Positions 8,503 through 17,573 are shown, counted from the stretch's first letter. The stretch: 64,000 nt of DNA from Streptomyces sp. NBC_00162 (GCF_024611995.1 NZ_CP102509.1:5952001-6016000), one strand, 5' to 3'. Program-made: numbers and translations. Notes: generated by a model from the letters alone, not told the origin.

Positions 8503-8751
8503 ATGGCCCTGTTCAAGAAGCGCCAGGTGGGCAAACCGGGCGAGTGGTACTACTGCCTGGTCCACCAGAAGGTCGAAGAAGGCCCCGAGTGCCCTGCCAA
8601 GGACCGCTTCGGCCCGTACGAGACCCGCGAGGAGGCGGCCCGCGCCATGGAGACGGCGCAGGAGCGCAATCTCGAATGGCAGAACGACCCCAAGTGGAAC
8701 GACAAGACCCGTGAAGGGGAAGAGGGCGGCGCGGGCCAGGCTGCTCCCTAG
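8503..8751 (+). CDS. Conserved small hypothetical protein
   Basis: An 82-residue hydrophilic protein beginning [22 protein letters not shown]. It has no signal peptide or membrane segment. It is rich in Glu, Lys and Arg and contains a [16 protein letters not shown] segment with two Cys and a His, followed by [21 protein letters not shown], which resembles a SPOR-like or short charged alpha/beta module. GAGAGGAG precedes the ATG at 8503. It is divergent from map and convergent with the next gene. Function unknown. Confidence 0.75.
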   Translation: MALFKKRQVGKPGEWYYCLVHQKVEEGPECPAKDRFGPYETREEAARAMETAQERNLEWQNDPKWNDKTREGEEGGAGQAAP

Positions 8752-8768
8752 CCCCTCCTGCGGGCGGC

Positions 8769-9401
8769 CTACCAGCGGCTGGGCGGCGGCGCGGCCAGCT
8801 GGTCGGCCAGCCGCGCCAGCCGGTCCCGGAAGCGGCGCGGCCCGCGCTGCACCGGCAGGCTGTTCTCCCCGGCCGCCGCGCTGACCAGGTGCTGCACGGT
8901 GTCCAGGTCCATCCCCCGGCTGCCGGTGGGAGGCGCCCCCACCGCGGAGGCCTCCGGCACCGAGAGCGACTCGTGCGCGAGCGTGCCCAGATCCGGATCC
9001 CCGCCGTCGAGGGACAGTACGGTCGCCCCCGCGCGCCGGGCGTCGTGGACCCGCTCCAGCAGCCCCTCGCCCGGCTCCTCGGGAGCCACCACCAGCAGCG
9101 TGTGCCCGCGCCGGGCCGCCTCCAGCCTGCCCAGCCCCACCGACAGGTGCGGCGGTTCCCCCGGCCGCACCCGGTGCCGTACGAGGGTGGGCGCCAGCTC
9201 CGGCAGCCCCGACCAGGCGGCCTCGTCCACCAGGTGCGCCGCCAGGTGCCAGGGCTCGTACCGCTCGGTCCCCACGAGCAGCAGGTTCCCGCCGGCCGGT
9301 ACGACCGAGCGCCGCAGCGAGCCGGCGAAGCGGCGCGCGGCGCCGGGCCACTCCGTACCGGCGAGGACCTCGCGCAGCAGCGCGACTCTCACGGCATCCA
9401 T
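8769..9401 (-). CDS. Conserved hypothetical protein
   Basis: A 210-residue protein starting MDAVRVALLREVLAGTEWPGAARRFAG. It alternates hydrophobic strands and short loops (GNLLLVGTERYEPWHLAAHL, GHTLLVVAPEEPGEGLLERV, GATVLSLDGGDPDLGTLAHE), suggesting a Rossmann-like or SIS-like alpha/beta fold, but I recognise no catalytic motif. The ATG at 9401 is preferred over upstream in-frame codons because the longer N-terminus overlaps the divergent reductase gene. Function unknown. Confidence 0.7.
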   Translation of the reverse strand: MDAVRVALLREVLAGTEWPGAARRFAGSLRRSVVPAGGNLLLVGTERYEPWHLAAHLVDEAAWSGLPELAPTLVRHRVRPGEPPHLSVGLGRLEAARRGHTLLVVAPEEPGEGLLERVHDARRAGATVLSLDGGDPDLGTLAHESLSVPEASAVGAPPTGSRGMDLDTVQHLVSAAAGENSLPVQRGPRRFRDRLARLADQLAAPPPSRW

Positions 9402-9486
9402 GGCGGCATCCTGCCGTATGAAACGGACAGAGGGGAGCGCTTCCCTCCTCTTCGACCTTGGCCTACTCGGCAGTACCCTCGCCCCC

Positions 9487-10194
9487 ATGACTTCCTCAGA
9501 CAGCAGCACGCAGAAGCCGCCGGCCAAGGACCCCTGGGACCTCCCGGACGTCTCCGGCCTCGTCGTCGGCGTCCTCGGCGGCACCGGCGACCAGGGCCGC
9601 GGCCTCGCCTACCGGCTCGCCCGGGCCGGGCAGAAGGTGATCATCGGCTCCCGCGCCGCCGACCGCGCGCACACCGCCGCCGGGGAACTGGGCCTCGGGG
9701 TGGAGGGCGCGGACAATGCCGAGTGCGCGCGCCGCAGCGACATCGTGATCATCGCGGTGCCTTGGGAGGGCCACGCCAAGACCCTCGAGGCGCTGCGCGA
9801 GGACCTCGCGGGCAAGCTCGTCGTGGACTGCGTCAACCCGCTGGGCTTCGACAAGCAGGGCGCCTACGCCCTCCGGGTCGAGGAGGGCAGCGCCGCCCAG
9901 CAGGCCGCGGCCCTGCTCCCGGACTCCCGCGTCACCGCGGCCTTCCACCACCTCTCGGCGGTCCTGCTCCAGGACGAGTCGATCGAGGAGATCGACACCG
10001 ACGTGATGGTCCTCGGTGAATCCCGCGCGGACACCGACCTCGTCCAGGCCCTCGCCTCCCGCATCCCGGGCATGCGCGGCGTCTTCGCGGGCCGCCTGCG
10101 CAACGCCCACCAGGTCGAATCCCTGGTCGCCAACCTCATCTCGACGAACCGCCGCTACAAGGCCCACGCGGGCCTGCGCATCACGGACGTCTGA
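9487..10194 (+). CDS. npdG: NADPH-dependent F420 reductase
   Basis: A 235-residue oxidoreductase of the F420:NADP+ oxidoreductase family, which exchanges hydride between F420 and NADP. The N-terminal Rossmann motif VVGVLGGTGDQGRGLAYRLA, the following IIGSRAADRA (NADP 2'-phosphate site) and DIVIIAVPWEGH are characteristic. The C-terminal MRGVFAGRLRNAHQVESLVANLISTNRRYK matches the F420-binding end of the family. ATG at 9487 is selected. Actinobacteria use F420 widely, which fits. Confidence 0.88.
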   Translation: MTSSDSSTQKPPAKDPWDLPDVSGLVVGVLGGTGDQGRGLAYRLARAGQKVIIGSRAADRAHTAAGELGLGVEGADNAECARRSDIVIIAVPWEGHAKTLEALREDLAGKLVVDCVNPLGFDKQGAYALRVEEGSAAQQAAALLPDSRVTAAFHHLSAVLLQDESIEEIDTDVMVLGESRADTDLVQALASRIPGMRGVFAGRLRNAHQVESLVANLISTNRRYKAHAGLRITDV

Positions 10195-10300
10195 CCCGGC
10201 CGGGCCGGGCGGTGTCCGGCCGTCCTTACGGGAACACTGCGGGGCATGGGGGACACTGGTGGGGCTCGGCCCCGTTCAGTGTTTTCGAGGAGCTCTTCCC

Positions 10301-10483
10301 ATGCCCCGCCTTGCCGTCTTCGCCGTTGTCGTCTGCGTCCTTGCCGTGGCCGCGGCCGTCGTCGCCTTCGTGGAGGGCAGCTTCATCGGGATCGTCTGGG
10401 TGCTGCTGGCGGGCCTCACGTCCAACATGGCCTGGTACTACTTCCGCAAGGCGAAGGCCGACAAGGCAGCGCGCGCTTCCTAG
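10301..10483 (+). CDS. Small two-helix membrane protein
   Basis: A 60-residue protein with two hydrophobic helices (about 4-25 and 29-45) and a basic C-terminus (FRKAKADKAARAS). A GAGGAG ribosome site precedes the ATG. It lies between npdG and the convergent site-2 protease. No family recognised; its size and topology suggest a small inner-membrane accessory protein. Confidence 0.7.
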   Translation: MPRLAVFAVVVCVLAVAAAVVAFVEGSFIGIVWVLLAGLTSNMAWYYFRKAKADKAARAS

Positions 10484-10499
10484 TCCCGCTTCCTAGTCC
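10474..10499. repeat. 13-bp tandem duplication across two stop codons
   Basis: CGCTTCCTAGTCC occurs twice in tandem. The first copy supplies the TAG stop of the small membrane protein on the plus strand; the second supplies the CTA (TAG) stop of the convergent site-2 protease. Confidence 0.85.
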
Positions 10500-11293
10500 T
10501 GCGGGACCGTGCAGACGCCGTTGCCCTCCTGCCAGAAGCGGTAGAGGTCGCGGCCGCAGTACGTCTCCAGGTCCGACACGCCGAGGCCCGACAGGATGTC
10601 TCGCACCACGTCGAAGAAGAACGTGTTGACCTCGGGTATCCACAGCAGCGCGAACACCGCGATCAGGCCGAACGGTGCCAGCGGCGCCATCTCGCGGCGC
10701 ACCTTGTACGAGAGCCACGGCTCGATCACCCCGTAGCCGTCCAGGCCCGGCACCGGGAGGAAGTTCAGGATCGCCGCCGAGACCTGGAGCAGGGCGAGGA
10801 AGGCGAGCGCGTAGCGGAAGGCGAGCGGGACGCCGTCCAGGGCGTCCAGCCAGAACGGGGCCGTGCACACCACGGCGAAGGCCACGTTGGTCAGCGGGCC
10901 CGCCGCCGAGATCAGGCTGTGCTTCCAGCGGCCCTGGATGCGGTCGCGCTCGATGTACACCGCGCCGCCCGGCAGGCCCAGACCGCCCAGGATCACGAAG
11001 ATCACCGGCAGCACGATGCTGAGCAGCGCGTGCGTGTACTTGAGCGGATTCAGCGTCAGGTAGCCCTTGGCGCCCACCGAGAGGTCGCCGCCGTGCAGGG
11101 CGGTGCGGGCGTGCGCGTACTCGTGCAGGCAGAGGGAAACCACCCACGCAGAGGTCACGAAGAGGAACACGGCGAGCCCGGTGCTCGTCGAGTACCCCGT
11201 CCACACGGCCCAGCCGGTGACCGCCATGACGGCCGCGATGCCGAGGAATACGGAACTGATCCGCCGCTCACCGCGGCTGCCCTGATGACCCAT
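10493..11293 (-). CDS. Site-2 protease family membrane metalloprotease
   Basis: A 266-residue polytopic membrane protein of the M50 family. The zinc motif HEYAH (HExxH) lies in CLHEYAHARTALHGGD near residue 58, and the second motif NFLPVPGLDGYGV (NxxPxxxLDG) supplies the third ligand region. Five to six transmembrane segments are visible. Such enzymes cut substrates within the membrane, for example anti-sigma factors. The ATG at 11293 is chosen because the longer in-frame ORF would overlap the leader of the divergent regulator. No PDZ domain is seen. Confidence 0.87.
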   Translation of the reverse strand: MGHQGSRGERRISSVFLGIAAVMAVTGWAVWTGYSTSTGLAVFLFVTSAWVVSLCLHEYAHARTALHGGDLSVGAKGYLTLNPLKYTHALLSIVLPVIFVILGGLGLPGGAVYIERDRIQGRWKHSLISAAGPLTNVAFAVVCTAPFWLDALDGVPLAFRYALAFLALLQVSAAILNFLPVPGLDGYGVIEPWLSYKVRREMAPLAPFGLIAVFALLWIPEVNTFFFDVVRDILSGLGVSDLETYCGRDLYRFWQEGNGVCTVPQD

Positions 11294-11366
11294 GCCGCGA
11301 AACCTATCCCGGCCGCGGGATGGAAATAAGGTCGGGGCCGGGCGCCCGTCCGGCGACAATGGGCCG

Positions 11367-14300
11367 GTGCGTTACGCGATTCTCGGGACGACCCAGGCCA
11401 TACGCGACGACGGAACCCCCGTCGCCGTGGGCGGAGCGCGCCTGCGGGCGCTGCTGACCGCGCTCGCGCTGCGGCCCGGCCGGGCGGTGCCGTCGCACCT
11501 GCTGGTCGCCGAGGTGTGGGACGGCGACCAGCCGGCCGACGCGCCGGCCGCCCTCCAGGCGCTGGTCGCGCGGCTGCGGCGGGCGCTGGGGCACGCGGCC
11601 GTGCGCTCCGCGGAGGGCGGCTACCTGCTGACCGCCGACCGCGAGGACATCGACCTGTACCGCTTCGAGCGGCTGGCCCGCGCCGGGGCAGTGGCCCTGG
11701 AGAGCGGGGACCCGGCCAAGGCCGCGGCCCTGTACGAGGAGGGGCTCGCCCTGTGGCGCGGGCCCGCCCTGGCGGACCTCCCCGACCCGGCCGCGGAGTC
11801 CGCGCGCTGGGACGCCGTACGGATGGACGCGCGCCGGGGCCGGCTCGCCGCGGCCCTGGCCCTGGGCGCGGCGGAGCAGGCGCTGCCGGAGCTGACCGCG
11901 CTGTGCGCGCAGCAGCCGCTGGACGAGCCCCTGCAGGCCCTGCGCATCCGGGCGCTGCGCGACGCGGGCCGCGCGGCGGAGGCCCTGGAGGCGTACGACA
12001 CCGTCCGCCGGGACCTGGCCGCCCGCCTGGGCACGGACCCGGGCCCCGCGCTGCGCGCCCTCCACTCGGAGCTTCTCGCCGGGGCGGACGCGCCGCCCGC
12101 CACCGCACCTTCCAGACCCGCCCCCGCCGCCCCGGCCCCACAGCCAGGCCAGGGGAACCTGCGGGCCCGGCTCACCACCTTCGTCGGGCGGGAGGACGAC
12201 ATCCGCGTCATCGGCGACGACCTCGCCCGCGCCCGGCTCGTCACCCTGCTCGGGCCCGGCGGGGCCGGCAAGACCCGGCTCTCCCAGGAGGCCGCCGAGG
12301 CGCAGGACGCGGGCGGCTGGCCCGACGGGGTGTGGCTCGTCGAGCTGGCTCCCGTGGACGACCCGGAGGACGTCGCCGAGGCCGTACTCGCCGCGCTCGG
12401 GGCGCGGGAGACCAAGCTGCGCGGCGCCGCCGCCGAGGAACTGCGGGCACTGACCGAGCGCGCCGGGGACAACCCCCTCGACCGCCTCGCCGAGCACTGC
12501 GCGCGGCGCCGGCTCCTGCTGCTGCTCGACAACTGCGAGCACGTCGTCGAGGCGGCCGCCGAGCTCGCCGAGCGGCTCCTCACCCACTGCCCCGGCGTCC
12601 GGATCCTGGCCACCAGCCGCGAACCCCTCGGCGTGCCGGGGGAGACGCTGCGCCCGGTGGAGCCGCTGCCCGACCCGGTCGCGCTGCGGCTCCTCGCCGA
12701 CCGCGGCGCCGCCGCCCACGCGGGGTTCACCGTGGCCCAGGACCCGGCCGCCTGCGCCGAGATCTGCCGCCGCCTCGACGGCCTGCCGCTGGCCATCGAA
12801 CTGGCCGCGGCCCGCCTGCGGCTGCTCACCCCGCGCCAGATCGCCGACCGGCTCGACGACCGGTTCCGGCTGCTGACCGGCGGCAGCCGGACCCTGCTGC
12901 CCCGGCAGCAGACCCTGCGCGCCGTCGTCGACTGGTCCTGGGAGCTGCTGGAGGAGCCCGAACGCACCGTCCTGCGCCGGCTGTCCGTCTTCGCGGGCGG
13001 CTGCGACCTCGCCGCCGCCGAGACGGTGTGCGCCGAAGGAGTCCTCGACGTCGCCGACACCCTCGGCTCCCTCGTCGACAAGTCCCTCGTCGTGGCCGCC
13101 CCCGGACCCGACGGCTCCGGCATGCGCTACCGCCTGCTGGAGACGGTCGGCGAGTACGCCGCCGAGCGCCTGGCCGAGGCCGGCCACGACCGGCAGGACA
13201 CCGAGCGCCGCCACCTCGTCCACTACCGCGAGCTCGCCCGCACCAGCGAGCCGCTGCTCCGCGGCCACGGCCAGCGGGCGGCCGCCGACCGGCTCGCCAC
13301 CGAGTACGAGAACGTCCGTACCGCCCTGCGCCGGGCCGTCGCCGCCCGCGACGCCGACGAGGTGCTCTGCCTCATCCACTCGCTGGGCTGGTACTGGCAC
13401 ATGCACGACCTGCGCGCCGAGTCCCGGCACTGGTCCGACGCGGCCGCGACCCTGGGCCCCGACCCGTTCGCCGGGCCCGTGGTCCCGGCGGAGCCGGTGT
13501 ACGAGCGACTCGTCGACACGCCCCCGCCCTACAGCGGCGAACTGCTCACCGAGGCCTGGCGCGCCGTCCACCTGGTCCGGCTGTCCTCCCGCGACCAGAC
13601 CAACGGCAGCTGGAACAGCCCGGAGGTCCGCGCCCAGGTCGACGGGGTGATCGCCACCTATCGCCCCGGACTCCCGCAGACATGCCGGACCCCCGCCTCC
13701 CTCTGGATCTACGCCGTCATGATCGCGGGCGATCCCGGACGGCTCCGGCGGGTCATCGAGGCGACCGTCGACACCGCCCGCGAGCTCGGCTACCGCTGGG
13801 AACTGGCCTCCGCCCTCCAGCTGCGGGCCAACATCCTCGCCAACCGGGCCGACTGGGCCGGCGACGCCTCCCGCGACGCCGACGAGAGCCTGGCCCTGTT
13901 CCGTGAGCTCGGCGACGCCTGGGGCTGCGCCGAGGCGCTCTCCGCCCGCGCCGAGTCCCGGGAGAAGCGGGGCGAATACGTCCTGGCCGCCCGGGACTTC
14001 CGTGAGGCGATCGCGTACGCCGAGCGCCTGGGCGCCAAGGCGCAGGTGACGGTCCTGCGCGTACGGATGGCCGGGACCCTCAGCGAGAGCGGCCGGATCG
14101 AGGAGGCCGAGGAGATCCTCACCGAGATCGTCGCCACGGTGCAGCAGTACGGCAACGAGGCCATGCCCGCCGCCCGGATGTTCCTGGCGGGCATCCTCGG
14201 CCGCACCGGCCGGATCCCGGAGGCCCGCGCCCAGCTGCAGGCGCTGCGGGAGGAGTTCGCCTTCGGCGCGTTCGCCATCTTCGACGGGTTCCTGCTCGGC

Positions 14301-14669
14301 ACGCTGGCCTGGCTGGCGAACCAGGAGGGCGCGTACGAGGATGCGCTCGCCCTGCTGCGCCAGGCCATGGGGACCGTCCAGGATCCACTCGCGCGGATGG
14401 TGGCACCGCAGATGCCGGCGGTCTACCTGATGACCGCGGCGCTCTCCCTGGTCTCGCTCGGCGGCCCGCGGCGGGAGTACGACGCCGCCCGGCTGCTCGG
14501 CGCCTACCGGAGGCTGCTGCCGCCCGGGCACTTCCCCGTCACCACGGAACGCGAGGATTCCGCCCGGGCCGAGGAGCTGGCGCGGGCGGAGCTCGGCGAC
14601 GCCGCCTACGAGGCGGCGTACGCCGAAGGCGGCGGCCTCACCCTGGAGGAGGCCACCGCCCTCATCTGA
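11367..14669 (+). CDS. AfsR/SARP-family transcriptional regulator (BTAD, NB-ARC, TPR)
   Basis: A 1100-residue regulator. It has an N-terminal OmpR-type winged helix (1-85), then a bacterial transcriptional activation domain (to about 255), then an NB-ARC ATPase with FVGRE near 275, Walker A LLGPGGAGKTRLS near 295, Walker B LLLLLDNCEHV and the motif GVRILATSREPLGV. A TPR-like helical C-terminal half follows (850-1050). This is the architecture of AfsR and large SARPs that activate antibiotic or development genes. GTG at 11367 gives the domain-proper N-terminus MRYAILGTTQAI. It is convergent with an ABC exporter whose upstream region carries 11-bp-phased repeats, making that operon a likely target. 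Confidence 0.9.
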   Translation: MRYAILGTTQAIRDDGTPVAVGGARLRALLTALALRPGRAVPSHLLVAEVWDGDQPADAPAALQALVARLRRALGHAAVRSAEGGYLLTADREDIDLYRFERLARAGAVALESGDPAKAAALYEEGLALWRGPALADLPDPAAESARWDAVRMDARRGRLAAALALGAAEQALPELTALCAQQPLDEPLQALRIRALRDAGRAAEALEAYDTVRRDLAARLGTDPGPALRALHSELLAGADAPPATAPSRPAPAAPAPQPGQGNLRARLTTFVGREDDIRVIGDDLARARLVTLLGPGGAGKTRLSQEAAEAQDAGGWPDGVWLVELAPVDDPEDVAEAVLAALGARETKLRGAAAEELRALTERAGDNPLDRLAEHCARRRLLLLLDNCEHVVEAAAELAERLLTHCPGVRILATSREPLGVPGETLRPVEPLPDPVALRLLADRGAAAHAGFTVAQDPAACAEICRRLDGLPLAIELAAARLRLLTPRQIADRLDDRFRLLTGGSRTLLPRQQTLRAVVDWSWELLEEPERTVLRRLSVFAGGCDLAAAETVCAEGVLDVADTLGSLVDKSLVVAAPGPDGSGMRYRLLETVGEYAAERLAEAGHDRQDTERRHLVHYRELARTSEPLLRGHGQRAAADRLATEYENVRTALRRAVAARDADEVLCLIHSLGWYWHMHDLRAESRHWSDAAATLGPDPFAGPVVPAEPVYERLVDTPPPYSGELLTEAWRAVHLVRLSSRDQTNGSWNSPEVRAQVDGVIATYRPGLPQTCRTPASLWIYAVMIAGDPGRLRRVIEATVDTARELGYRWELASALQLRANILANRADWAGDASRDADESLALFRELGDAWGCAEALSARAESREKRGEYVLAARDFREAIAYAERLGAKAQVTVLRVRMAGTLSESGRIEEAEEILTEIVATVQQYGNEAMPAARMFLAGILGRTGRIPEARAQLQALREEFAFGAFAIFDGFLLGTLAWLANQEGAYEDALALLRQAMGTVQDPLARMVAPQMPAVYLMTAALSLVSLGGPRREYDAARLLGAYRRLLPPGHFPVTTEREDSARAEELARAELGDAAYEAAYAEGGGLTLEEATALI

Positions 14670-14726
14670 CCCGGCCCCCGGCCGGAGCCCGTCCGGGACG
14701 CGATCCGGAACGGACCGGTCCGCGGA

Positions 14727-15578
14727 TCAGGTCTTCTGGCGGAACTTGCGCACCGCGAGCGGCATGGTGACCGCCGTGATGGCGAGCGACCAGGCCAGGG
14801 TCATCCACACCGAGTTGCCGACGGGAGACCCGTTGATCAGGGCGCGCGCCGCGTCGGCCAGGTTGGACAGCGGGTTGTAGTCCGTGAACGTCTGCAGCCA
14901 GCCGGGCATGGTGGACGGCTTGGCGAAGATCGAGCTGCCGAACTGCAGCGGCATCAGGACCAGCATCGCCATGCCCTGGACCGCCTGCGCGGTCTTCATC
15001 GTCAGACCCAGGAGGATGAAGATCCACATCAGCGAGGCGCCGAAGACGAGCGACAGGCCGATGGCGAAGAACAGGTCCAGCACCGAGCCCTGGATCGACA
15101 GGCCGAGGATGAAGCCCACGCACAGCAGGATGGCGATGGCGACCATCATCCGGCCGATCTCGACGACGATCTTGGCGAGCAGCACGGACGAGCGGGCGAT
15201 CGGCATGGACCGGAAGCGGTCCATCACGCCCTTCTTGAAGTCGTCGTTGACCCCGGTGCCCACCGCCATGGCGATGTTCATGCCCATCATGGCCATCAGG
15301 CCCGGGATCAGGTAGCTCACGTACGCGCCCTGGTTGCCCTTGCCGGCGACGGCGCCGCCGAAGACGAACACGAACAGCAGCGTGAAGATGATCGGCATGA
15401 ACAGGACGTCGAACATCGACTCGGGGTCCTGCTTGATCTGCAGTGCGTTGCGGCGCACCAGGGCGCCGATGTGCCGCAGGTTGGCCCGCAGACCGATCCG
15501 GCCCTCTCCTTGCCCATCGGCCACCGAGGCACGGCCGGGTGCGGTGGGGGCGGGCTTCGTCGTGGTTACGGTGCTCAT
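14727..15578 (-). CDS. ABC-2 type exporter permease (DrrB-like)
   Basis: A 283-residue ABC-2 membrane protein with six hydrophobic segments and the family loop PGLMAMMGMNIAMAVGTGVNDDFKKGVMDRFRSMP, partly given here by its ends PGLMAM and RFRSMP. It pairs with the ATPase encoded just upstream, overlapping it by 4 bp. The pair resembles daunorubicin DrrAB exporters, which pump drugs or lipids out of the cell. Substrate unknown. Confidence 0.88.
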   Translation of the reverse strand: MSTVTTTKPAPTAPGRASVADGQGEGRIGLRANLRHIGALVRRNALQIKQDPESMFDVLFMPIIFTLLFVFVFGGAVAGKGNQGAYVSYLIPGLMAMMGMNIAMAVGTGVNDDFKKGVMDRFRSMPIARSSVLLAKIVVEIGRMMVAIAILLCVGFILGLSIQGSVLDLFFAIGLSLVFGASLMWIFILLGLTMKTAQAVQGMAMLVLMPLQFGSSIFAKPSTMPGWLQTFTDYNPLSNLADAARALINGSPVGNSVWMTLAWSLAITAVTMPLAVRKFRQKT

Positions 15579-16573
15579 GCCGCGACCTCCTCGGTCATCT
15601 CGGTGGGCTTCTGGCCGGTGATCGACAGGAACACCTCGTCCAGGCTGGGCAGGTAGGTGCCGAGGTCGGCGATCGCGTACCCGCGGGCGGCCAGCAGGCC
15701 GACCACGGCGGTCAGCTGCTCGTCGCTCAGGATCGGGACCAGCAGGACGCCCTCGTCCGGGACGGCCTGGGAGCCGGCCACGCCGTCGAGCCCGGCCTCG
15801 GCCAGCGAGCGGGCCATGCCCGGCAGGTCGGAGGAGTCCACCGGGCGGATCTTCAGGGTGCGGCCGCCGACCCGGGCCTTCAGCTCGTCGACCTTGCCGT
15901 TGGCGATGACCTTGCCGCGGTCGATGACCGTCAGCTCGCTGGCGAGCTGCTCGGCCTCCTCCATGTACTGGGTGGTGAGCAGCACGGTGGCGCCCTCGGC
16001 GACCAGACGCTGGACCTCGTCCCAGACCTCGTTGCGGGTACGGGGGTCCAGACCGGTGGTCGGCTCGTCCAGGTACAGGACGGCCGGGTTGCCGATCAGC
16101 GAGGCCGCCAGGTCGAGGCGGCGGCGCATACCGCCCGAGTAGTTCATGGCGGCCTTCTTCGCCGCCTCGGTCAGGGAGAACCGCTCCAGCATCTCGTCCG
16201 CACGGGTCCGGGCGTCCTTGCGGGACAGGTCGAGCAGCCGCCCGATCATGTAGAGGTTCTCCCAGCCGGAGAGCTTCTCGTCGACCGAGGCGTACTGGCC
16301 GGTCAGGCCGATGGTGCGGCGCAGCTGCCGCGGCTGGCGGACCACGTCGTAACCGGCGACGGTCGCGGTCCCGGCGTCCGGGATGATCAGGGTGGACAGG
16401 CAGCGCACCAGGGTGGTCTTGCCGGCTCCGTTGGGTCCGAGGACCCCGAGGACCGTGCCCTCGCGGACGTCCAGGTCGACACCGTCCAGGGCCTTGGTCT
16501 CGCCGTAGTGCTTCACCAGCCCCCGTACTTCCACGGCGTGGGGGTTCTTGTCGTTTCGCGTCATGTCCACCAT
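15575..16573 (-). CDS. ABC exporter ATP-binding protein (DrrA-like)
   Basis: About 332 residues. It has Walker A (GPNGAGKTT), the DrrA-type stretch IGLTGQYASVDEKLSGWENL, the signature YSGGMRRRLDLA, Walker B (VLYLDEPTTGLD) and the extended C-terminal domain typical of drug-resistance DrrA proteins (PSLDEVFLSITG). In-frame starts exist at ATG 16573, ATG 16564 and TTG 16594; none has a strong ribosome site, so the start is uncertain by up to ten residues. An unusual 11-bp-phased repeat array lies immediately upstream, and the AfsR-like regulator gene is convergent with this operon. Confidence 0.88.
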   Translation of the reverse strand: MVDMTRNDKNPHAVEVRGLVKHYGETKALDGVDLDVREGTVLGVLGPNGAGKTTLVRCLSTLIIPDAGTATVAGYDVVRQPRQLRRTIGLTGQYASVDEKLSGWENLYMIGRLLDLSRKDARTRADEMLERFSLTEAAKKAAMNYSGGMRRRLDLAASLIGNPAVLYLDEPTTGLDPRTRNEVWDEVQRLVAEGATVLLTTQYMEEAEQLASELTVIDRGKVIANGKVDELKARVGGRTLKIRPVDSSDLPGMARSLAEAGLDGVAGSQAVPDEGVLLVPILSDEQLTAVVGLLAARGYAIADLGTYLPSLDEVFLSITGQKPTEMTEEVAA

Positions 16574-16587
16574 GGGACCAGCCGCCA

Positions 16588-16660
16588 CTGACAAAGCACC
16601 GACAGCCGACCGACAGTGGACCGACGGGCAGCCGACAGGCAGCCGACGGCCCGCCGACGT
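16588..16660. promoter_or_regulatory. Seven-position 11-bp-phased heptamer array, candidate SARP operator
   Basis: CCGACRG heptamers begin at 16599, 16610, 16621, 16632 and 16643, exactly 11 bp apart. Degenerate members continue the same phase at 16588 (CTGACAA) and 16654 (CCGACGT). On the minus strand, the coding strand of the exporter, they read CYGTCGG. Direct heptamers with 11-bp spacing upstream of a promoter are the operator layout known for SARP activators. The left end is only about 15 bp from the ATPase ATG at 16573. Confidence 0.65.
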
Positions 16661-16679
16661 CGCGTCGGCGGGCCGTCGG
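16643..16679 (-). terminator. Hairpin terminator after panB
   Basis: A perfect 17-bp stem (CCGACGGCCCGCCGACG with its complement) and a 3-nt loop lie 15 bp past the panB stop codon. There is no T-tract, as is usual in Streptomyces. Its left arm also carries the last two members of the phased repeat array. Confidence 0.75.
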
Positions 16680-16694
16680 GAACGCGCTACCCGA

Positions 16695-17573
16695 TCAGTG
16701 GAAGGCGTGCTCCGCCTGCGGGAACGTTCCGCCCACCACGTCCTCGGCGAAGGCCTTCGCCGCGTCGTTCATGGTCTGGCGCAGGTTCGCGTACTGCTTC
16801 ACGAACTTCGGCATCTTCCCGCCGGTCAGACCCATCATGTCGGTCCACACCAGCACCTGCGCGTCGCACTCCGAGCCCGCGCCGATGCCGACCGTCGGGA
16901 TGTGCAGGGACCGGGTGACCTCGGCGGCCAGCTCGGCCGGAACCAGCTCCAGCACCACCGCGAAGGCTCCCGCGTCCTGCGCCGCCTTGGCGTCCCGCAG
17001 CAGCTGGTGCGCGGCCTCGTCGCCACGGCCCTGCACGCGGTAGCCCATGGCGTTGACCGACTGCGGGGTCAGGCCCAGGTGGGACATGACCGGGATGCCG
17101 GCCTGCACGATCAGCTCGGTCTGGTGCAGCGAGCGCTCGCCGCCCTCCAGCTTCACCGCTCCGACGCCGGCCTCCTTGACGAGGCGGGTGGCACTGCGCA
17201 GCGCCTGCACGGCGCCTTCCTGGTACGAGCCGAACGGCATGTCGCCGATGACGAGGGCGCGGCTCGTGCCCCGTACGACGGCTGCCGACAGCATGGTCAT
17301 CTGGTCCATCGTGACCGGAACGGTGGTCTCGTAGCCCAGGTGGCAGTTGCCCATGGAGTCGCCGACGAGGATCACCGGGATGCCGGCCTCGTCGAAGACG
17401 GACGCGGTCATCGCGTCGTAAGCGGTGAGCATGGGCCACTTCTCGCCGCGTTCCTTGGCGAGGGTCAGGTCGCGGATGGTGATGCGCCGGGTGCCCGTGC
17501 CTCCGTACAGGGTGGTGGAGCCCGACGGAGATGCTGCTGCGGGTTCGCGGGCAGGCGAAACGGCATGCGTCAT
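16695..17573 (-). CDS. panB: 3-methyl-2-oxobutanoate hydroxymethyltransferase
   Basis: A 292-residue enzyme of pantothenate (coenzyme A) synthesis that adds a hydroxymethyl group from methylene-THF to ketoisovalerate. Family motifs: LTAYDAMTASVFDEAGIPVILVGDS (metal-binding Asp region), GDMPFGSYQ, VKLEGGE, PVMSHLGLTPQS and VGIGAGSECDAQVLVWTDMMGL. ATG at 17573 is chosen because AGGAG lies seven bases upstream; a longer ORF starting at 17594 would add seven residues. It stands alone on the minus strand with its own terminator. Confidence 0.95.
   Translation of the reverse strand: MTHAVSPAREPAAASPSGSTTLYGGTGTRRITIRDLTLAKERGEKWPMLTAYDAMTASVFDEAGIPVILVGDSMGNCHLGYETTVPVTMDQMTMLSAAVVRGTSRALVIGDMPFGSYQEGAVQALRSATRLVKEAGVGAVKLEGGERSLHQTELIVQAGIPVMSHLGLTPQSVNAMGYRVQGRGDEAAHQLLRDAKAAQDAGAFAVVLELVPAELAAEVTRSLHIPTVGIGAGSECDAQVLVWTDMMGLTGGKMPKFVKQYANLRQTMNDAAKAFAEDVVGGTFPQAEHAFH

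Noticed and set aside
11304..14531. 1075-residue minus-strand ORF opposite the AfsR-like gene
   Set aside because: It is Gly/Gln/Arg/Val low-complexity sequence typical of antisense frames in GC-rich DNA; the plus-strand gene has clear domains.
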